A program made the position numbers and the translations under genes. Shown one piece after another: positions 44,606 to 54,363 of a stretch of DNA of 64,000 nucleotides. Origin of the DNA: CAWCWK01 sp963842125 (lineage in GTDB: Bacteria > Pseudomonadota > Alphaproteobacteria > Rhizobiales > CAWCWK01); NCBI GenBank assembly GCA_963842125.1, contig CAWJFE010000001.1, positions 930,001 to 994,000 of the forward strand, given 5' to 3'. The notes beneath the pieces are model-generated. The model did not search any database and was not told where the DNA came from. It saw only the letters and a list, made by a program, of their open reading frames with translations. How positions within the stretch are numbered: the first letter of the stretch is position 1; the number at the start of each line of letters is the position of its first letter.

Positions 44606-45475
44606 TCAGACGGCGTTGACGCGCACGTCGACGTCGAGCGAGGAGGTCACGCCGTCAGGGCCTGCGAAGCTTCCCGTAAGGGGAACGGCCTGCGCCGGGT
44701 CTCGCGTGACGGCCACGCGGATCAGCCGGTCGCCGCCGACGATGTCGTTGGTCGGATCGAACTCCAGCCAGCCCGCGCCCGGCAGATAGACCTGCGCCCA
44801 GGCGTGGGTCGCGCCGGCGCCCTGGGTGCCGTCGCCCGCACCATCGGCCGCGGGGTCGTAGAGATAGCCGGTGCAGAAGCGCGCCGCGAGGCCGAGCGCG
44901 CGCGCGCCCTCCATCATCAGGAGCGCGTAGTCGCGGCAGGTCCCCGAGCGGGTGTCGAGCGTGACGAGAGGCTCCTGCGTGCCCTCCTCGTAGCGGGCCG
45001 AGTAGTCGAACTGGCGGATGGCGTGGTTGAGACGCTTCAGCGCCGCGATCGTGTCGGCCTCGCCCGTCACGTCGCGCGCCCAGGAGAGGATGCGGTTGTC
45101 GGGATCGGGATAGTGCCGGCGCATGACGGGCGCGAGGTCGGGCGCCTCCTCGGGCGTATAGGTGAAGGGCAGCTCGTGCGCCCAGTCCGCGAGCGCGACG
45201 TCGATATCGTCGAGCGCGAACTGCTCGACGACGACCTCGGACGTGATCTCGACCCGGTCCGTCTCCAGGCCGCCGAAATCGAGCTTGGCGATCGAATTGC
45301 CGAATGCGTCATACGCCCATGTCGTCGTCACGTCGGGCGCCGTCGCCAGGGTCGCCGAGACGAGGCGTAGATCGTGGCTGTCGCGCGGGCGCACCATGAG
45401 CCGGTGCTCACCCGGGCGAACGGGAGCGGAATAGGCGTAGGTCGTGCGGTGCAGGACCTTGAGACGACGGAGCAT
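44606..45475 (-). CDS. transglutaminase-like protease family protein
   Basis: A 289-residue protein: an N-terminal beta-domain (LKVLHRTTYAYSAPVRPGEH) and a transglutaminase core with the catalytic triad Cys in RSGTCRDYALLMM, His in GATHAWAQVYLPG and Asp in WLEFDPTND. These cytosolic proteins are thought to act as proteases or amidases; the substrate is unknown. ATG 45475 has AAGG 6 nt upstream. It is divergent from fumC (163 bp). Confidence 0.9.
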   Translation of the reverse strand: MLRRLKVLHRTTYAYSAPVRPGEHRLMVRPRDSHDLRLVSATLATAPDVTTTWAYDAFGNSIAKLDFGGLETDRVEITSEVVVEQFALDDIDVALADWAHELPFTYTPEEAPDLAPVMRRHYPDPDNRILSWARDVTGEADTIAALKRLNHAIRQFDYSARYEEGTQEPLVTLDTRSGTCRDYALLMMEGARALGLAARFCTGYLYDPAADGAGDGTQGAGATHAWAQVYLPGAGWLEFDPTNDIVGGDRLIRVAVTRDPAQAVPLTGSFAGPDGVTSSLDVDVRVNAV

Positions 45476-45638
45476 GGGGGACCTTGAGGCGATGCGGGCG
45501 GGCCGGGGAGGGGTCCGCGATGGCGCATCCCGTTCAATGCGTACGGGGGCGATGCGTTCCGGCTGGAGAGCCCGGATGACGCTCCCCGGCTTCGATGCTA
45601 AACCGCCGGCCATTCCTCATCCCCGTCAGGACGCCTGC

Positions 45639-47030
45639 ATGACCGAGACCCGCACCGAGACCGACAGCTTCGGACCGCTGGAGGTGCCCAGCCACCGGCT
45701 CTGGGGGGCGCAGACGCAGCGCTCCTTGGGCAATTTCAAGATCGGCTCGGAGACGATGCCGGCGCCGATGATCCGCGCGCTCGGCGTCGTCAAGCGGGCG
45801 GCGGCGCTGGCCAACAAGAACCTCGACAATCTGGAGCCGCGCCTCGCCGACGCGATCGCCGAGGCCGCCGACGAGGTGATCGAGGGCGCGCGCGACGACG
45901 AGTTCCCGCTCGTCGTCTGGCAGACGGGCTCGGGCACCCAGTCCAACATGAACGCCAACGAGGTCATCGCCAACCGCGCGATCCAGCTGCTCGGCGGCAC
46001 GGTCGGCTCCAAGGACCCGGTGCACCCCAACGACCACGTCAACCGCTCGCAATCCTCCAACGACACCTTCCCGACGGCCATGCACATCGCGGCCGCCGAG
46101 GCGATGACGCATCAGCTGATCCCGGCCCTGAAGCACCTCAAGGCCGCGCTGGAGGAGAAGCGCGCGGCTTTTGCCGACATCATCAAGATCGGCCGTACCC
46201 ATACCCAGGACGCCACGCCGCTGACGCTCGGCCAGGAGTTCTCAGGCTATGTCCACCAGGTCGACATGGGGCTGCACCGCGTCGATCAGGTACTGCCGGC
46301 CTTATGCGAGCTCGCGCAGGGCGGCACGGCCGTCGGCACGGGGCTGAACGCCAGACGAGGCTTTGCCGAGGCCTTCGCGCGCGAGGTCGCGCAGGTCACC
46401 GGCCTGCCCTTCGTCACGGCGCCCAACAAGTTCGAGGCGCTGGCCGCGCACGACGCCTATGTCTTCGCCCACGGCGCGCTCAACACGGTCGCGACCTCGC
46501 TCTTCAAGATCGCCAACGACATCCGCTTCCTCGGGTCGGGCCCGCGCTCGGGGTTGGGCGAGCTGATCCTGCCGGAGAACGAGCCCGGCTCCTCGATCAT
46601 GCCAGGCAAGGTCAACCCGACCCAGTGCGAAGCGCTGACCATGGTCTGCGCCCAGGTCTTCGGCAACCAGACGGCGATGAGCGTGGCCGGCTCCCAGGGC
46701 CATTTCGAGCTCAACGTCTACAAGCCCGTCATGGCCTACAACATGCTCCAGTCGATCCGGCTGCTGGCCGACGCATCCATCTCCTTCGCCGACAATTGCG
46801 TCTCCGGCATCCGGGCCGACGAAGCGCGGATAGACGATCTGATGAACCGCTCGCTCATGCTGGTGACGGCGCTCGCCCCCAAGGTCGGCTACGACACCGC
46901 GACGACAATCGCCAAGACGGCGCACAAGAACGGCACGACGCTTCGGGAAGAAGCCGTGGGCGGCGGCTACGTGACGGACGCCGAATTCGACGTCATCGTC
47001 GATCCCTCCAAGATGGTCTCGCCGGCCTGA
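45639..47030 (+). CDS. fumC: class II fumarate hydratase
   Basis: An iron-free TCA-cycle fumarase, 463 residues. Characteristic segments are LWGAQTQRSLGNF, TGSGTQSNMNANEVIANRA, NRSQSSNDTFPTAMH, GRTHTQDATPLTLGQEF and the signature loop GSSIMPGKVNPTQ. AGGA lies 7 nt before ATG 45639. The stop TGA shares its A with the ATG of the next gene (TGATG), so translation is coupled. Confidence 0.97.
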   Translation: MTETRTETDSFGPLEVPSHRLWGAQTQRSLGNFKIGSETMPAPMIRALGVVKRAAALANKNLDNLEPRLADAIAEAADEVIEGARDDEFPLVVWQTGSGTQSNMNANEVIANRAIQLLGGTVGSKDPVHPNDHVNRSQSSNDTFPTAMHIAAAEAMTHQLIPALKHLKAALEEKRAAFADIIKIGRTHTQDATPLTLGQEFSGYVHQVDMGLHRVDQVLPALCELAQGGTAVGTGLNARRGFAEAFAREVAQVTGLPFVTAPNKFEALAAHDAYVFAHGALNTVATSLFKIANDIRFLGSGPRSGLGELILPENEPGSSIMPGKVNPTQCEALTMVCAQVFGNQTAMSVAGSQGHFELNVYKPVMAYNMLQSIRLLADASISFADNCVSGIRADEARIDDLMNRSLMLVTALAPKVGYDTATTIAKTAHKNGTTLREEAVGGGYVTDAEFDVIVDPSKMVSPA

Positions 47031-47245
47031 TGGGCGACGTCGTCAATCTCCGCGCCGCCCGGAAGACCAAGGCGCGGGCCGACAGGAAAGCCCACGCGGT
47101 CGAGAACCGCGTGCGCTTCGGGCGCTCGAAGACGGAGACGGCGGAGGCGGCGCGGACAGCCGCGCGGGAGGCTGCGCATGTCGAGGGTCATCGCCTGGAG
47201 CGGACCGACGAGGGGTCCGATCGCGACGAGACGCCCTCGCGGTGA
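47030..47245 (+). CDS. DUF4169 family protein
   Basis: A 71-residue basic protein of the DUF4169 family: MGDVVNLRAARKTKARADRK then ENRVRFGRSKTE. It is mostly helical and unassigned. The start overlaps the fumC stop by one base, and the stop overlaps the GTG start of the next gene by four bases (GTGA), so three genes are translationally coupled. Confidence 0.88.
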   Translation: MGDVVNLRAARKTKARADRKAHAVENRVRFGRSKTETAEAARTAAREAAHVEGHRLERTDEGSDRDETPSR

Positions 47246-47496
47246 GCGGACAGCCCGACGGTCCGGTGCGCAAGCGTTCCGTCAGCCTCCACGGCCACCG
47301 CACGAGCGTCTCCCTCGAGGACGCATTCTGGGATGCGCTGCGGGCGCTCGCCGAGGCGGGCGACGAGACGATGCCGGCCCTCATCGCCCGGGTGGATGCG
47401 GGGCGGGGCGAGGCCTCGCTCTCCTCGGCGCTCAGGGTCCACGCGCTGCGCGGCTTCAGGGATCGCGCCGGACCGTTAGCGAAGGACGTCCCTTAG
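47242..47496 (+). CDS. ribbon-helix-helix domain protein
   Basis: An 84-residue protein with a ribbon-helix-helix DNA-binding fold: KRSVSLHGHRTSVSLEDAFW, then LAEAGDETMPALIARVDA and NLSS-like LSSALRVHALRGF. It may bind DNA as a dimer. The GTG start lies in GTGA shared with the DUF4169 stop. Its 3' end overlaps by 21 bp the end of the convergent AsmA-like gene. Confidence 0.87.
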   Translation: MSGQPDGPVRKRSVSLHGHRTSVSLEDAFWDALRALAEAGDETMPALIARVDAGRGEASLSSALRVHALRGFRDRAGPLAKDVP

Positions 47497-50400
47497 GACG
47501 TCGCCGATACGGTCGCGCTGGCTGGTGCTCGGGGTCGCCGGCGCTGCGTTGGCGCGGCGCGTCACGCGGGGCACGGCAGCAGGGGCGGGCGGCGGTGCTT
47601 CTGTCACTGGAGACGCATCGGTGGGCGCCGTATCGACGGGCGGCGCCTCGTCGGACCGCTCGATCGTCGTGACGGTGTCGTCGCGCTCGAAGACGGAGGC
47701 GCCGCCCTCGCCGCTACCCGCCTCGTCGCCCTCCTCTCCGCCGTCCTCGCGCCGCCGGGCCTCGCCCTGACGGGTCAGCTCGCGCCCCAGCCGTGCGCGC
47801 TCCAGGATCTCCTCCTCGACCGAACGCAACCGCTCGATCTCGCGCTCGAAGCCGACGACGGCGATGGCGTTGGTGAGCGCGGAGGCGTCGATGGCGATCT
47901 CGCCGGGCGCATCGGCCGCGATCGAGAAGCCGACGGACGGCGCGGCATCGAGGACGGCGCGGGCGACCGGATTGCCGAGATCGGGCGTGCGCTCGTTGGG
48001 CGTCAGCGTGAGCGCGAGATCGAGGGCCGCGTTCGCGAGATCGTAGGCGCCCCGCGCGCGCAGCGACAGCGTATCCGCCTCCGCGGCGACGCCCGGCACC
48101 CGCACGATGCCGCCCTCGATGGTGAGCGCCGCGTCGAGCGCGTCGATCTCGACGAGACCGCCGAGCAGGCTCTCGCGAAAGGCCTCGGCGACGACCTCCT
48201 CGATGAGGTCGTCGGATCCCTCGAGCGCCTCCACGGTGCGGGCGAAGGCGACGGGCGCGAGATCGCGCAGGAGGAGGTTGCGCGCCAGCACCGAGCCATC
48301 GCCCGAGAGCGAGGCGAGGAGCGCGGCCGGCGTGCGGCCGGAGCCCTCGAGCGAGACCCGCGCGTCGAGATCGCCGCGCAGGGGCGCGTTCGCCTCACCG
48401 GCACCGAGCCGCGCACCCTCCAGCGCCATATCGAGCGAGAGATCGGTCTGCGGGCTCTCGGCCGGGCGGCCGACGAGGGCGCGGCCGGTCAGGCGTCCGG
48501 CAAGGAGGCGGGCGTCGATATCGCCGATGCGCAAGCCATCGCGCGGCCAGGAGAGCCTGAATCGGGCCCGGCCGCCCGCCTCGTCGGCTGGCGAGAGCTT
48601 GAGCGCCTCGACCTCGACGTCGACGCCGCCGCCGGTCGGCACGCCCTCACCGCTCCAGCGCGCGAGAAGGGCCGGGGCGAAGCTGCTTGTGGGAAGCGAT
48701 GGGTCGCCTTCATCGCGGGCATCGTCGGAAGCGGTGCCCTCCACGCCGAGGACGGCCGCCGCCAGCCAGGGCAGCGAGAGCTCGGAGATGTCGAGCGACC
48801 CGTCGATCTCGCGGCGGCGCTCTCGGGTCTCGACCGAGAGGTCGCCGGAAACCCGTATGTCGTCGACGCTCGCCGCGATGTCGGTGAGGCCGTACCCGTC
48901 CGGTCCACGCCGCAGACGGGCCTCGCCGCGCAGCGAGGGACCGCTCGCCCCCGATCCCGCCGGGCCGAGGCCGAGCGTGCCGGGCAGAGCCGAGGCGAGG
49001 CGCGTGATGTCGTTGGCCTCGAAGCCAAGCGCGAGATCGAGGGTGGCGTCGGCGAAGACGGTGTCGGCAAGAGCGACGGCGGGGAGGCTGGTGTCGGGGA
49101 GGATCGTATCCGTCTCGCCGTCACCGCGACCGACGCGGGTGACCGTGCCGGTGAAATCGAGATGCGCGCCGAGCGCGTCGAGCGCGCCCTCGACGCTGCC
49201 GCCGGTCAGCGTGCCTTCATAGGCGATATCGACGGCGGAGAGATCGATGCCTACGGACGTGTGCGCGTCTTCGGGTATCGGCAGGCCGATCTGGGCGAGG
49301 AGCGCCGCGCTGTCGGTCGCATCGGCGTCGAGGAAGCCGGCCAGCCGCACCTCTTCGCCGGGCGCCGAGAGCCGCTGGACGCGCAGGACCGTGCGCGTTC
49401 CGCCGGCCTCGCCCTCCAGGCGCAGGCTCGCCCGCGCCCCCGCTTCGTCGCGCGTGGCGGCGATCGCGCCTTCGAGATCGAGCGGCACGAGCGCCTCGCC
49501 CCGGCGGGCGATCGGGCCGAGAAGGGCGTCCGGCAGATCGAGCGCGCGGCCGAGATCGAGCAGGCCGTCGAGACGCGTCGCCGCGAGGCCGATTGCGATC
49601 GTGCCGTCCGAACGGGTCGTCTCGAGCGTCCCCGATGCCGATACGCGTGCGCCGTCCACATCCGCCAGGGCGAATTCATCGAGCGTCAGCGTCGCGCCGT
49701 CATAGCGGGCCGCGACGCGCACGCCGCGCGCCGATACGGGGCCGAGATCGAGCCGTCCGAGATCGAGGTCGAGTTCGAAGGGGCGCGCGAGCGCTGAGCG
49801 AAGGTCGGCCAAGGGCGCGGGCGAGAGGCGATCGAGCCGCAACGCCTCGCCCGACAGGCGCGCCGCCCAGCGCCTCGCTCCGGCCTCGCCGGTCAGGCCG
49901 AGAGCGAGCGTTCCGGTGAGGTCGCCGCCCTCGGCGAGATCGATCCGCGCTTCGTCGAGGAGGATCGCGTCCGGCGAGAGGACGAGGTCGCCGGTGAGCC
50001 CCAGCGGCTGGGAGAGTGGGGGAAAGGCGGCCGGGCCGGTCTCCGCAGCGCTCTCACCACTCGCCCAGCGCAGCAGCACGTCCGGCCGGGCGTCCTCGAT
50101 CGCGACGGTGCCCCGGAATGTCGGCCCCACGACCCCCGTCGCGGCCGCGCCGCCCCGCTCGGCGGTCGTCTCGGGCCGTCCCCTCACGCTGCCGGTGCCG
50201 GCGAGGCGCAAGGTCGCGCGGCCGGGAAGGCGGGCGCCGAGCCGCGCGATCCGAACCCGGCCGTCGCCAAGCGTGCGGGCCTCGAGCGCGATATCGCGCA
50301 GCACCTCGCCGCCCGCGACGACGCCATCGATGTCGAGGCCGAGGTCGACGCGCAGACCCGCCGCGTCGTTGGACGCGTCGGCATTCGGGGCAGGCCGTCC

Positions 50401-51492
50401 GTCCCCATCCCGCTCCCCGATCTCGTCGAGGATCGCGCGGGCGAGCACGGCGGGCACGATGGCGCCCTGCGCGCCCTCGCCGAAGAGCCGGTCGAGATCG
50501 ACCTGCCGGGCCGAGAGCACCATGTCGGCCCGCGCGCCGCCAAAGGCGTAGGAGGCCGTGCCGGTCAGATTGGCCGCGATCTCCTCCGGCCCGAGGCGGA
50601 GCGCGAGGTCCTGGAGGAGCACGCGGGCGGGGTCGAGCCGCAGCCGGGCTTCGGCCCGCCAGGGCAGACCCTCGAGGAGGCCGGCGTCCTCCGCCGCGCG
50701 CGGCGGCATCGACGTCAGGCTGACCTGACCGTCGAGCGAGACGGGCCCCTCGGTCGCGCTCGAGCGGCCCCAGGCGAGCGTGGCGTCGACGACGGCGACG
50801 TCGGAGCGCTGCGTCGCGGGGCGGAGCGGCGCGAGCCGGGCCTTGATGCGCAGTTCCGTGCCGAGCGCCTCGCCGGTGTTGATGCGCCAGCCGAAGCGTC
50901 GTCCCGCGCTGGCGAGAACGCCTTCGAGGTCCCACGGGCCGGTGAGGCGGCCCGCGCGGCCGGTCGCATCGACATCCTCCAGGAGGAGCGGTTCGGCCCC
51001 CGCCTCGGTCGCGAGGCTGAGCCGGGCGCCGTCGAGGACGATGGCGTCGATGGAGACGGTGCCCGGGTCGATGTCGCCGGCCGTCTCGCGCGGCGTCGTC
51101 GCGTCCGTCGTCTCGGGCGCCCCGTCGCCGAGGACGAGCGTTCCGTCCGGCCCGAATCGAAGCGCTGCGTCGAGGCCTCGCAGCGTCAGGCTCTGGATGG
51201 CGAGGTCGGGCGAGAGCGGCGCGACGATCGACGCCACGATCCCGGCCGAGGCGATGGTCATGAGCGGCGCGCCCGGTGGTCCGACCGCGACGTCCGCCGC
51301 ATCGAGCCGCAGTCGGGGGAGGAGGGCGATGTCGAGATCACCCTCGATCGAGACCTCGCGGCCCAGCAGCGTCTCCAGCCGCGCCTCGACGAGCGGGCGA
51401 TAGCCGTTCCAGTTGACGAAGACCGGCAGGATGAGCGCGGCCGTGAGCAGCATTGCGAGCATGCTGCCGAGAACGAGAAGAAATCGGTTCAT
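47476..51492 (-). CDS. AsmA family protein
   Basis: A very large (1338 residues) inner-membrane-anchored periplasmic protein. One N-terminal transmembrane helix (FLLVLGSMLAMLLTAALI) is followed by the AsmA start VFVNWNGYRPLVEARLETLL and VSIEGDLDIALLPRLRLDAA. A long beta-rich body and a C-terminal AsmA-type region (LAPVAFARTVEALEGSDDLI) follow, then a Pro/Ala/Thr-rich tail of about 90 residues. AsmA-like proteins bridge the envelope for phospholipid transfer, the likely role here. ATG 51492 is chosen at MNRFLL. Confidence 0.9.
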   Translation of the reverse strand: MNRFLLVLGSMLAMLLTAALILPVFVNWNGYRPLVEARLETLLGREVSIEGDLDIALLPRLRLDAADVAVGPPGAPLMTIASAGIVASIVAPLSPDLAIQSLTLRGLDAALRFGPDGTLVLGDGAPETTDATTPRETAGDIDPGTVSIDAIVLDGARLSLATEAGAEPLLLEDVDATGRAGRLTGPWDLEGVLASAGRRFGWRINTGEALGTELRIKARLAPLRPATQRSDVAVVDATLAWGRSSATEGPVSLDGQVSLTSMPPRAAEDAGLLEGLPWRAEARLRLDPARVLLQDLALRLGPEEIAANLTGTASYAFGGARADMVLSARQVDLDRLFGEGAQGAIVPAVLARAILDEIGERDGDGRPAPNADASNDAAGLRVDLGLDIDGVVAGGEVLRDIALEARTLGDGRVRIARLGARLPGRATLRLAGTGSVRGRPETTAERGGAAATGVVGPTFRGTVAIEDARPDVLLRWASGESAAETGPAAFPPLSQPLGLTGDLVLSPDAILLDEARIDLAEGGDLTGTLALGLTGEAGARRWAARLSGEALRLDRLSPAPLADLRSALARPFELDLDLGRLDLGPVSARGVRVAARYDGATLTLDEFALADVDGARVSASGTLETTRSDGTIAIGLAATRLDGLLDLGRALDLPDALLGPIARRGEALVPLDLEGAIAATRDEAGARASLRLEGEAGGTRTVLRVQRLSAPGEEVRLAGFLDADATDSAALLAQIGLPIPEDAHTSVGIDLSAVDIAYEGTLTGGSVEGALDALGAHLDFTGTVTRVGRGDGETDTILPDTSLPAVALADTVFADATLDLALGFEANDITRLASALPGTLGLGPAGSGASGPSLRGEARLRRGPDGYGLTDIAASVDDIRVSGDLSVETRERRREIDGSLDISELSLPWLAAAVLGVEGTASDDARDEGDPSLPTSSFAPALLARWSGEGVPTGGGVDVEVEALKLSPADEAGGRARFRLSWPRDGLRIGDIDARLLAGRLTGRALVGRPAESPQTDLSLDMALEGARLGAGEANAPLRGDLDARVSLEGSGRTPAALLASLSGDGSVLARNLLLRDLAPVAFARTVEALEGSDDLIEEVVAEAFRESLLGGLVEIDALDAALTIEGGIVRVPGVAAEADTLSLRARGAYDLANAALDLALTLTPNERTPDLGNPVARAVLDAAPSVGFSIAADAPGEIAIDASALTNAIAVVGFEREIERLRSVEEEILERARLGRELTRQGEARRREDGGEEGDEAGSGEGGASVFERDDTVTTIERSDEAPPVDTAPTDASPVTEAPPPAPAAVPRVTRRANAAPATPSTSQRDRIGDVLRDVLR

Positions 51493-51934
51493 CGGGCGAC
51501 GAGGCCCGCACACGGTCGGTCAGCGGCCCGTGCGTGGCCGATCAAGGCCGACGGGAGACCGCGCACGGGTCGGCCATCGCCGCGGCCGCGCGCGGCGTGG
51601 CCTGCCCCGGCAGGCTCCCGTTCTATCAGGCCGAGCCCAGCCAGCATGTCCCGCGTCCTCTCGCCCTTGGCAACATAGGCCGGCTCGCGGCGAAGCGCCA
51701 TCGAGGGGAGGAGCCGCAGGATACCGGGCGGTCCGTTGGGGACAGTCTGTGGATAGCGCGGGACGGAGGCCGCCCGAGTGGAGCGATGTGCTCGGGTCCG
51801 TGAGGGACCCAGCCTCCGGGCGCGAGGGACCCAGCCTCCCGGCGCGAGGGACCCAGCCTCCGGGCGTGAGGGACCCAGCCTCCGGGCGTGAGGGAACAGA
51901 ACCCCGCTGGCGTGCGGGAACGCCGGATGGCAGG
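51493..51934. other. 442-bp divergent region with tandem repeats
   Basis: The region separates the AsmA-like gene (minus) from the ClC gene (plus). Open frames continue across it, but codon-phase-breaking 22-bp repeats at 51802-51901 and Arg/Pro-rich translations argue against coding. No promoter pair was recognised. Confidence 0.55.
51802..51901. repeat. 22-bp tandem repeat array
   Basis: Four units of the form GAGGGACCCAGCCTCCGGGC plus two bases start at 51802, 51824, 51846 and 51868, with a partial fifth at 51890. Units two and one differ from the others by one or two bases. A 22-bp period shifts reading phase at each copy, so the array is not a protein repeat. Confidence 0.92.
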
Positions 51935-53779
51935 ATGGGAGCGAATCCGCAGTGCCATTCGGCCTCCTCCCGCGCTCCGAGCCTCGTGTCTCCAGATCCC
52001 AAACCTTCGGGCGCCGAACCGTCAGACACCAGCGCGTCAGGTGCGAGGCCAGCCTCCGCTTCGCCGGGCGCGGCGTCCGGCGGGTCCGATTCGGGTCGGT
52101 CGTTTCCCCGCTCGGGCCGGGTTCGCCGGCTGCGCTGGGCGGCGCGGCAGACGCGGCGGGGCACGCTTTTGCCGCTGCGGGCGACCTGGGCGCTGATCTG
52201 GCCCAACGTCTCGAACTTCCTCACCTCGGGCCAGCTGCGTCTCTGGGCGGCGGCGCTGGCGGTGGGCGTCCTCGCCGCCATGGCCGCGATCGCCTTCCGG
52301 ATCGCCGTCGACGCCCTGCAATCGCCGTGGCTCGGAACCGAGATCGAGCAGATCGTCAGCCTCGGTCGCGACGTGCCGCTCTGGCTGCGGGTCGCGGTGC
52401 CGACGCTGGGCGGTCTCGCGGTCGGCCTGATCCTCCAGCACGGCCTCGCCTCGCGCCGGGCGGGCTCGGTCGCCGACGTGATCGAATCGCGAGCCCTGCG
52501 ACGCGGTCAGCTGCCGCTGAAGGACGGGCTCGTCTCGGCCGCCGCCGCCATCCTGTCGCTGGGCGCTGGCGCGAGCGCGGGGCGCGAGGGTCCGGTCGTG
52601 CATCTGGGCGCGACACTCTCCGGCACGCTTGCGCGCGGTCTCGACCTCGGGCCTGCCGAACGGCGCATGCTCGTCGCGTCCGGCGTTGCGGCGGCCGTCT
52701 CGGCGTCGTTCAACGCACCGGTCGCCGGCGCGCTCTTCGCCCATGAGATCATCCTCCATCACTATGCGCTCTCGGCCTTCGTGCCGGTCGTCTTCGCCTC
52801 GGTCGTCGGCGCACTCATCGCACGGCTCTGGTTCGGAGATTTTCCTGCGTTCGTAATCCCGGACTACGCGATCACGTCCTATTGGGAGTTCCCGGCCTTC
52901 ATCCTTCTCGGCCTCGTCTGCGCCGTGGTCGCGGTCGGGTTTCAGGTCATGGTGTCGGGCGCCGACTGGGCGGCACGGCGGGTGACGCTGCCGGTCTGGA
53001 GCCGCCCGATGATTGGCGGCGCGCTCATCGGCGTCATCGCCCTCGTCTTCCCGGAAGTGCTCGGCGTCGGCTACGCCGCGACCGACCAGGCGCTCCAGGG
53101 CCTCTTCGAGCTCGACATCCTCCTCTGGCTCCTCCTCGCCAAGACGGTGGCGACCGCGATCACGCTCGCCTCCCGTTTCGGCGGCGGTGTCTTCTCGCCC
53201 TCCCTCTATCTGGGTGCGATGACGGGCGGCGCCTTCGGCATCATCGCCGCCATGGTCTTCCCCGAACTCGCCTCCGGCCAGGGCGTCTACGCGATCGTCG
53301 GCATGGGGGCTGTGGCGGGCGCGGTGCTGGGCGCGCCGGTCTCGACGACGGTGATGGTCCTGGAGCTGACGGGCGGCTACGCGATGACGATCGCAGTCCT
53401 CCTCGCCGTCAGCCTCGCCTATGGGCTCAGCCAGGCGATGCTGGGTCGCAGCTATTTCCAATGGGTGCTGGAGACGCGCGGCATCTTCACCTATCGCGGC
53501 CCGCACGAGGTCGTGCTCCGGACCATTCGCGTCTCCGACTTCCACACGGTGGACGACCTCGACGCCGAGGCCTTCGATCCGGAGCGCGCCAAGGAGACGC
53601 TGACGCCGCGCGACACGCTCTCGACGGCGCTCAAGCGGTTCGACGAGACGGGCCGCGAGCGATTGCCGGTCGTCGATGCGCACGATCCCGAACGGCTCGT
53701 CGCCTGGGCCCATCAGGTCAAGGCGCTCGCGGCCTTCAACCGGGCCCTCGTTCAGGTCTCTATCGAAGAGCACCGATGA
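51935..53779 (+). CDS. ClC-family chloride channel/transporter
   Basis: An integral membrane chloride protein. The gating glutamate is in GREGPVVHLGA (about residue 218), and GGGVFSPSLYLGAM gives the third filter motif. The first filter motif GSGIP is not kept (AGSVADVIES). Where H+-coupled E. coli ClC has two Glu (FIIEE), this protein has FAHEI, so the proton glutamate is missing. The C-terminus after about residue 525 resembles a CBS-type regulatory region. ATG 51935 is a best guess: the first 75 or so residues are low-complexity and the core begins near 52170. Confidence 0.88.
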   Translation: MGANPQCHSASSRAPSLVSPDPKPSGAEPSDTSASGARPASASPGAASGGSDSGRSFPRSGRVRRLRWAARQTRRGTLLPLRATWALIWPNVSNFLTSGQLRLWAAALAVGVLAAMAAIAFRIAVDALQSPWLGTEIEQIVSLGRDVPLWLRVAVPTLGGLAVGLILQHGLASRRAGSVADVIESRALRRGQLPLKDGLVSAAAAILSLGAGASAGREGPVVHLGATLSGTLARGLDLGPAERRMLVASGVAAAVSASFNAPVAGALFAHEIILHHYALSAFVPVVFASVVGALIARLWFGDFPAFVIPDYAITSYWEFPAFILLGLVCAVVAVGFQVMVSGADWAARRVTLPVWSRPMIGGALIGVIALVFPEVLGVGYAATDQALQGLFELDILLWLLLAKTVATAITLASRFGGGVFSPSLYLGAMTGGAFGIIAAMVFPELASGQGVYAIVGMGAVAGAVLGAPVSTTVMVLELTGGYAMTIAVLLAVSLAYGLSQAMLGRSYFQWVLETRGIFTYRGPHEVVLRTIRVSDFHTVDDLDAEAFDPERAKETLTPRDTLSTALKRFDETGRERLPVVDAHDPERLVAWAHQVKALAAFNRALVQVSIEEHR

Positions 53780-53805
53780 CCGAAGGACACCGGTGAAGGC
53801 GCGCC

Positions 53806-54363
53806 TCAGGCGGCGCGGGCCGCCGCCTCATCGGCGAGCGCGCCCACGATCGCATCGCAAAAGGCCGGCAGATCGGTTGGGCTACGGCTCGTGATGAGGC
53901 CGCCATCGATGACGACGGCCTCGTCGACCCAGGTCGCGCCGGCGTTGACGACATCGGTTCGCACCGACTTGTAGGACGTCGCGCGCCGGCCCTCGATCAG
54001 GCCGGCCTCGATGAGGAGCCAGGGCGCGTGGCAGATGGCGGCGATCGTCTTGTCCGCCTCGGCGAAGGCCGCGACGAGCGCCAGCGCCGTGCCGTTGATG
54101 CGCAGCGTATCCGGATTGATCTGCCCGCCGGGCAGCACGAGCGCGTCGTAGTCGGCGGCGTCGATATCCTCGATCGAGGCGTCGGCGCGGACCGTCGTGC
54201 CCCAGTCGTCGCCGTCCCAGCCCTTGATGGCGGAGCCGTCCGGGCTCGCGATCCGCACCGTCGCGCCCTCCTGCACGAGCCGCTTTTGCGGCACCATCAG
54301 TTCCGACTGCTCGAACCCATCGCTGGCCATGATGAGAATGCGGGCGTCGGGGATCCGGGCCAT
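53806..54363 (-). CDS. DJ-1/PfpI family protein
   Basis: A 185-residue class I glutamine-amidotransferase-like protein: LIMASDGFEQSELMVPQKRL (the Glu near the active site), YDALVLPGG and the nucleophile Cys in AAICHAPWLLIEAGL followed by GRRATSYKSVRTDVVNAGA. Members of this group (PfpI/YhbO) act as deglycases, chaperones or proteases under stress. ATG 54363 has AGGAG 8 nt upstream. It lies last in a minus-strand series after the SDR gene, 264 bp away. Confidence 0.92.
   Translation of the reverse strand: MARIPDARILIMASDGFEQSELMVPQKRLVQEGATVRIASPDGSAIKGWDGDDWGTTVRADASIEDIDAADYDALVLPGGQINPDTLRINGTALALVAAFAEADKTIAAICHAPWLLIEAGLIEGRRATSYKSVRTDVVNAGATWVDEAVVIDGGLITSRSPTDLPAFCDAIVGALADEAAARAA

Noticed and set aside
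51802..51901. CRISPR-like array
   Set aside because: Units follow each other directly without spacers and no cas gene is present; it is a plain tandem repeat.
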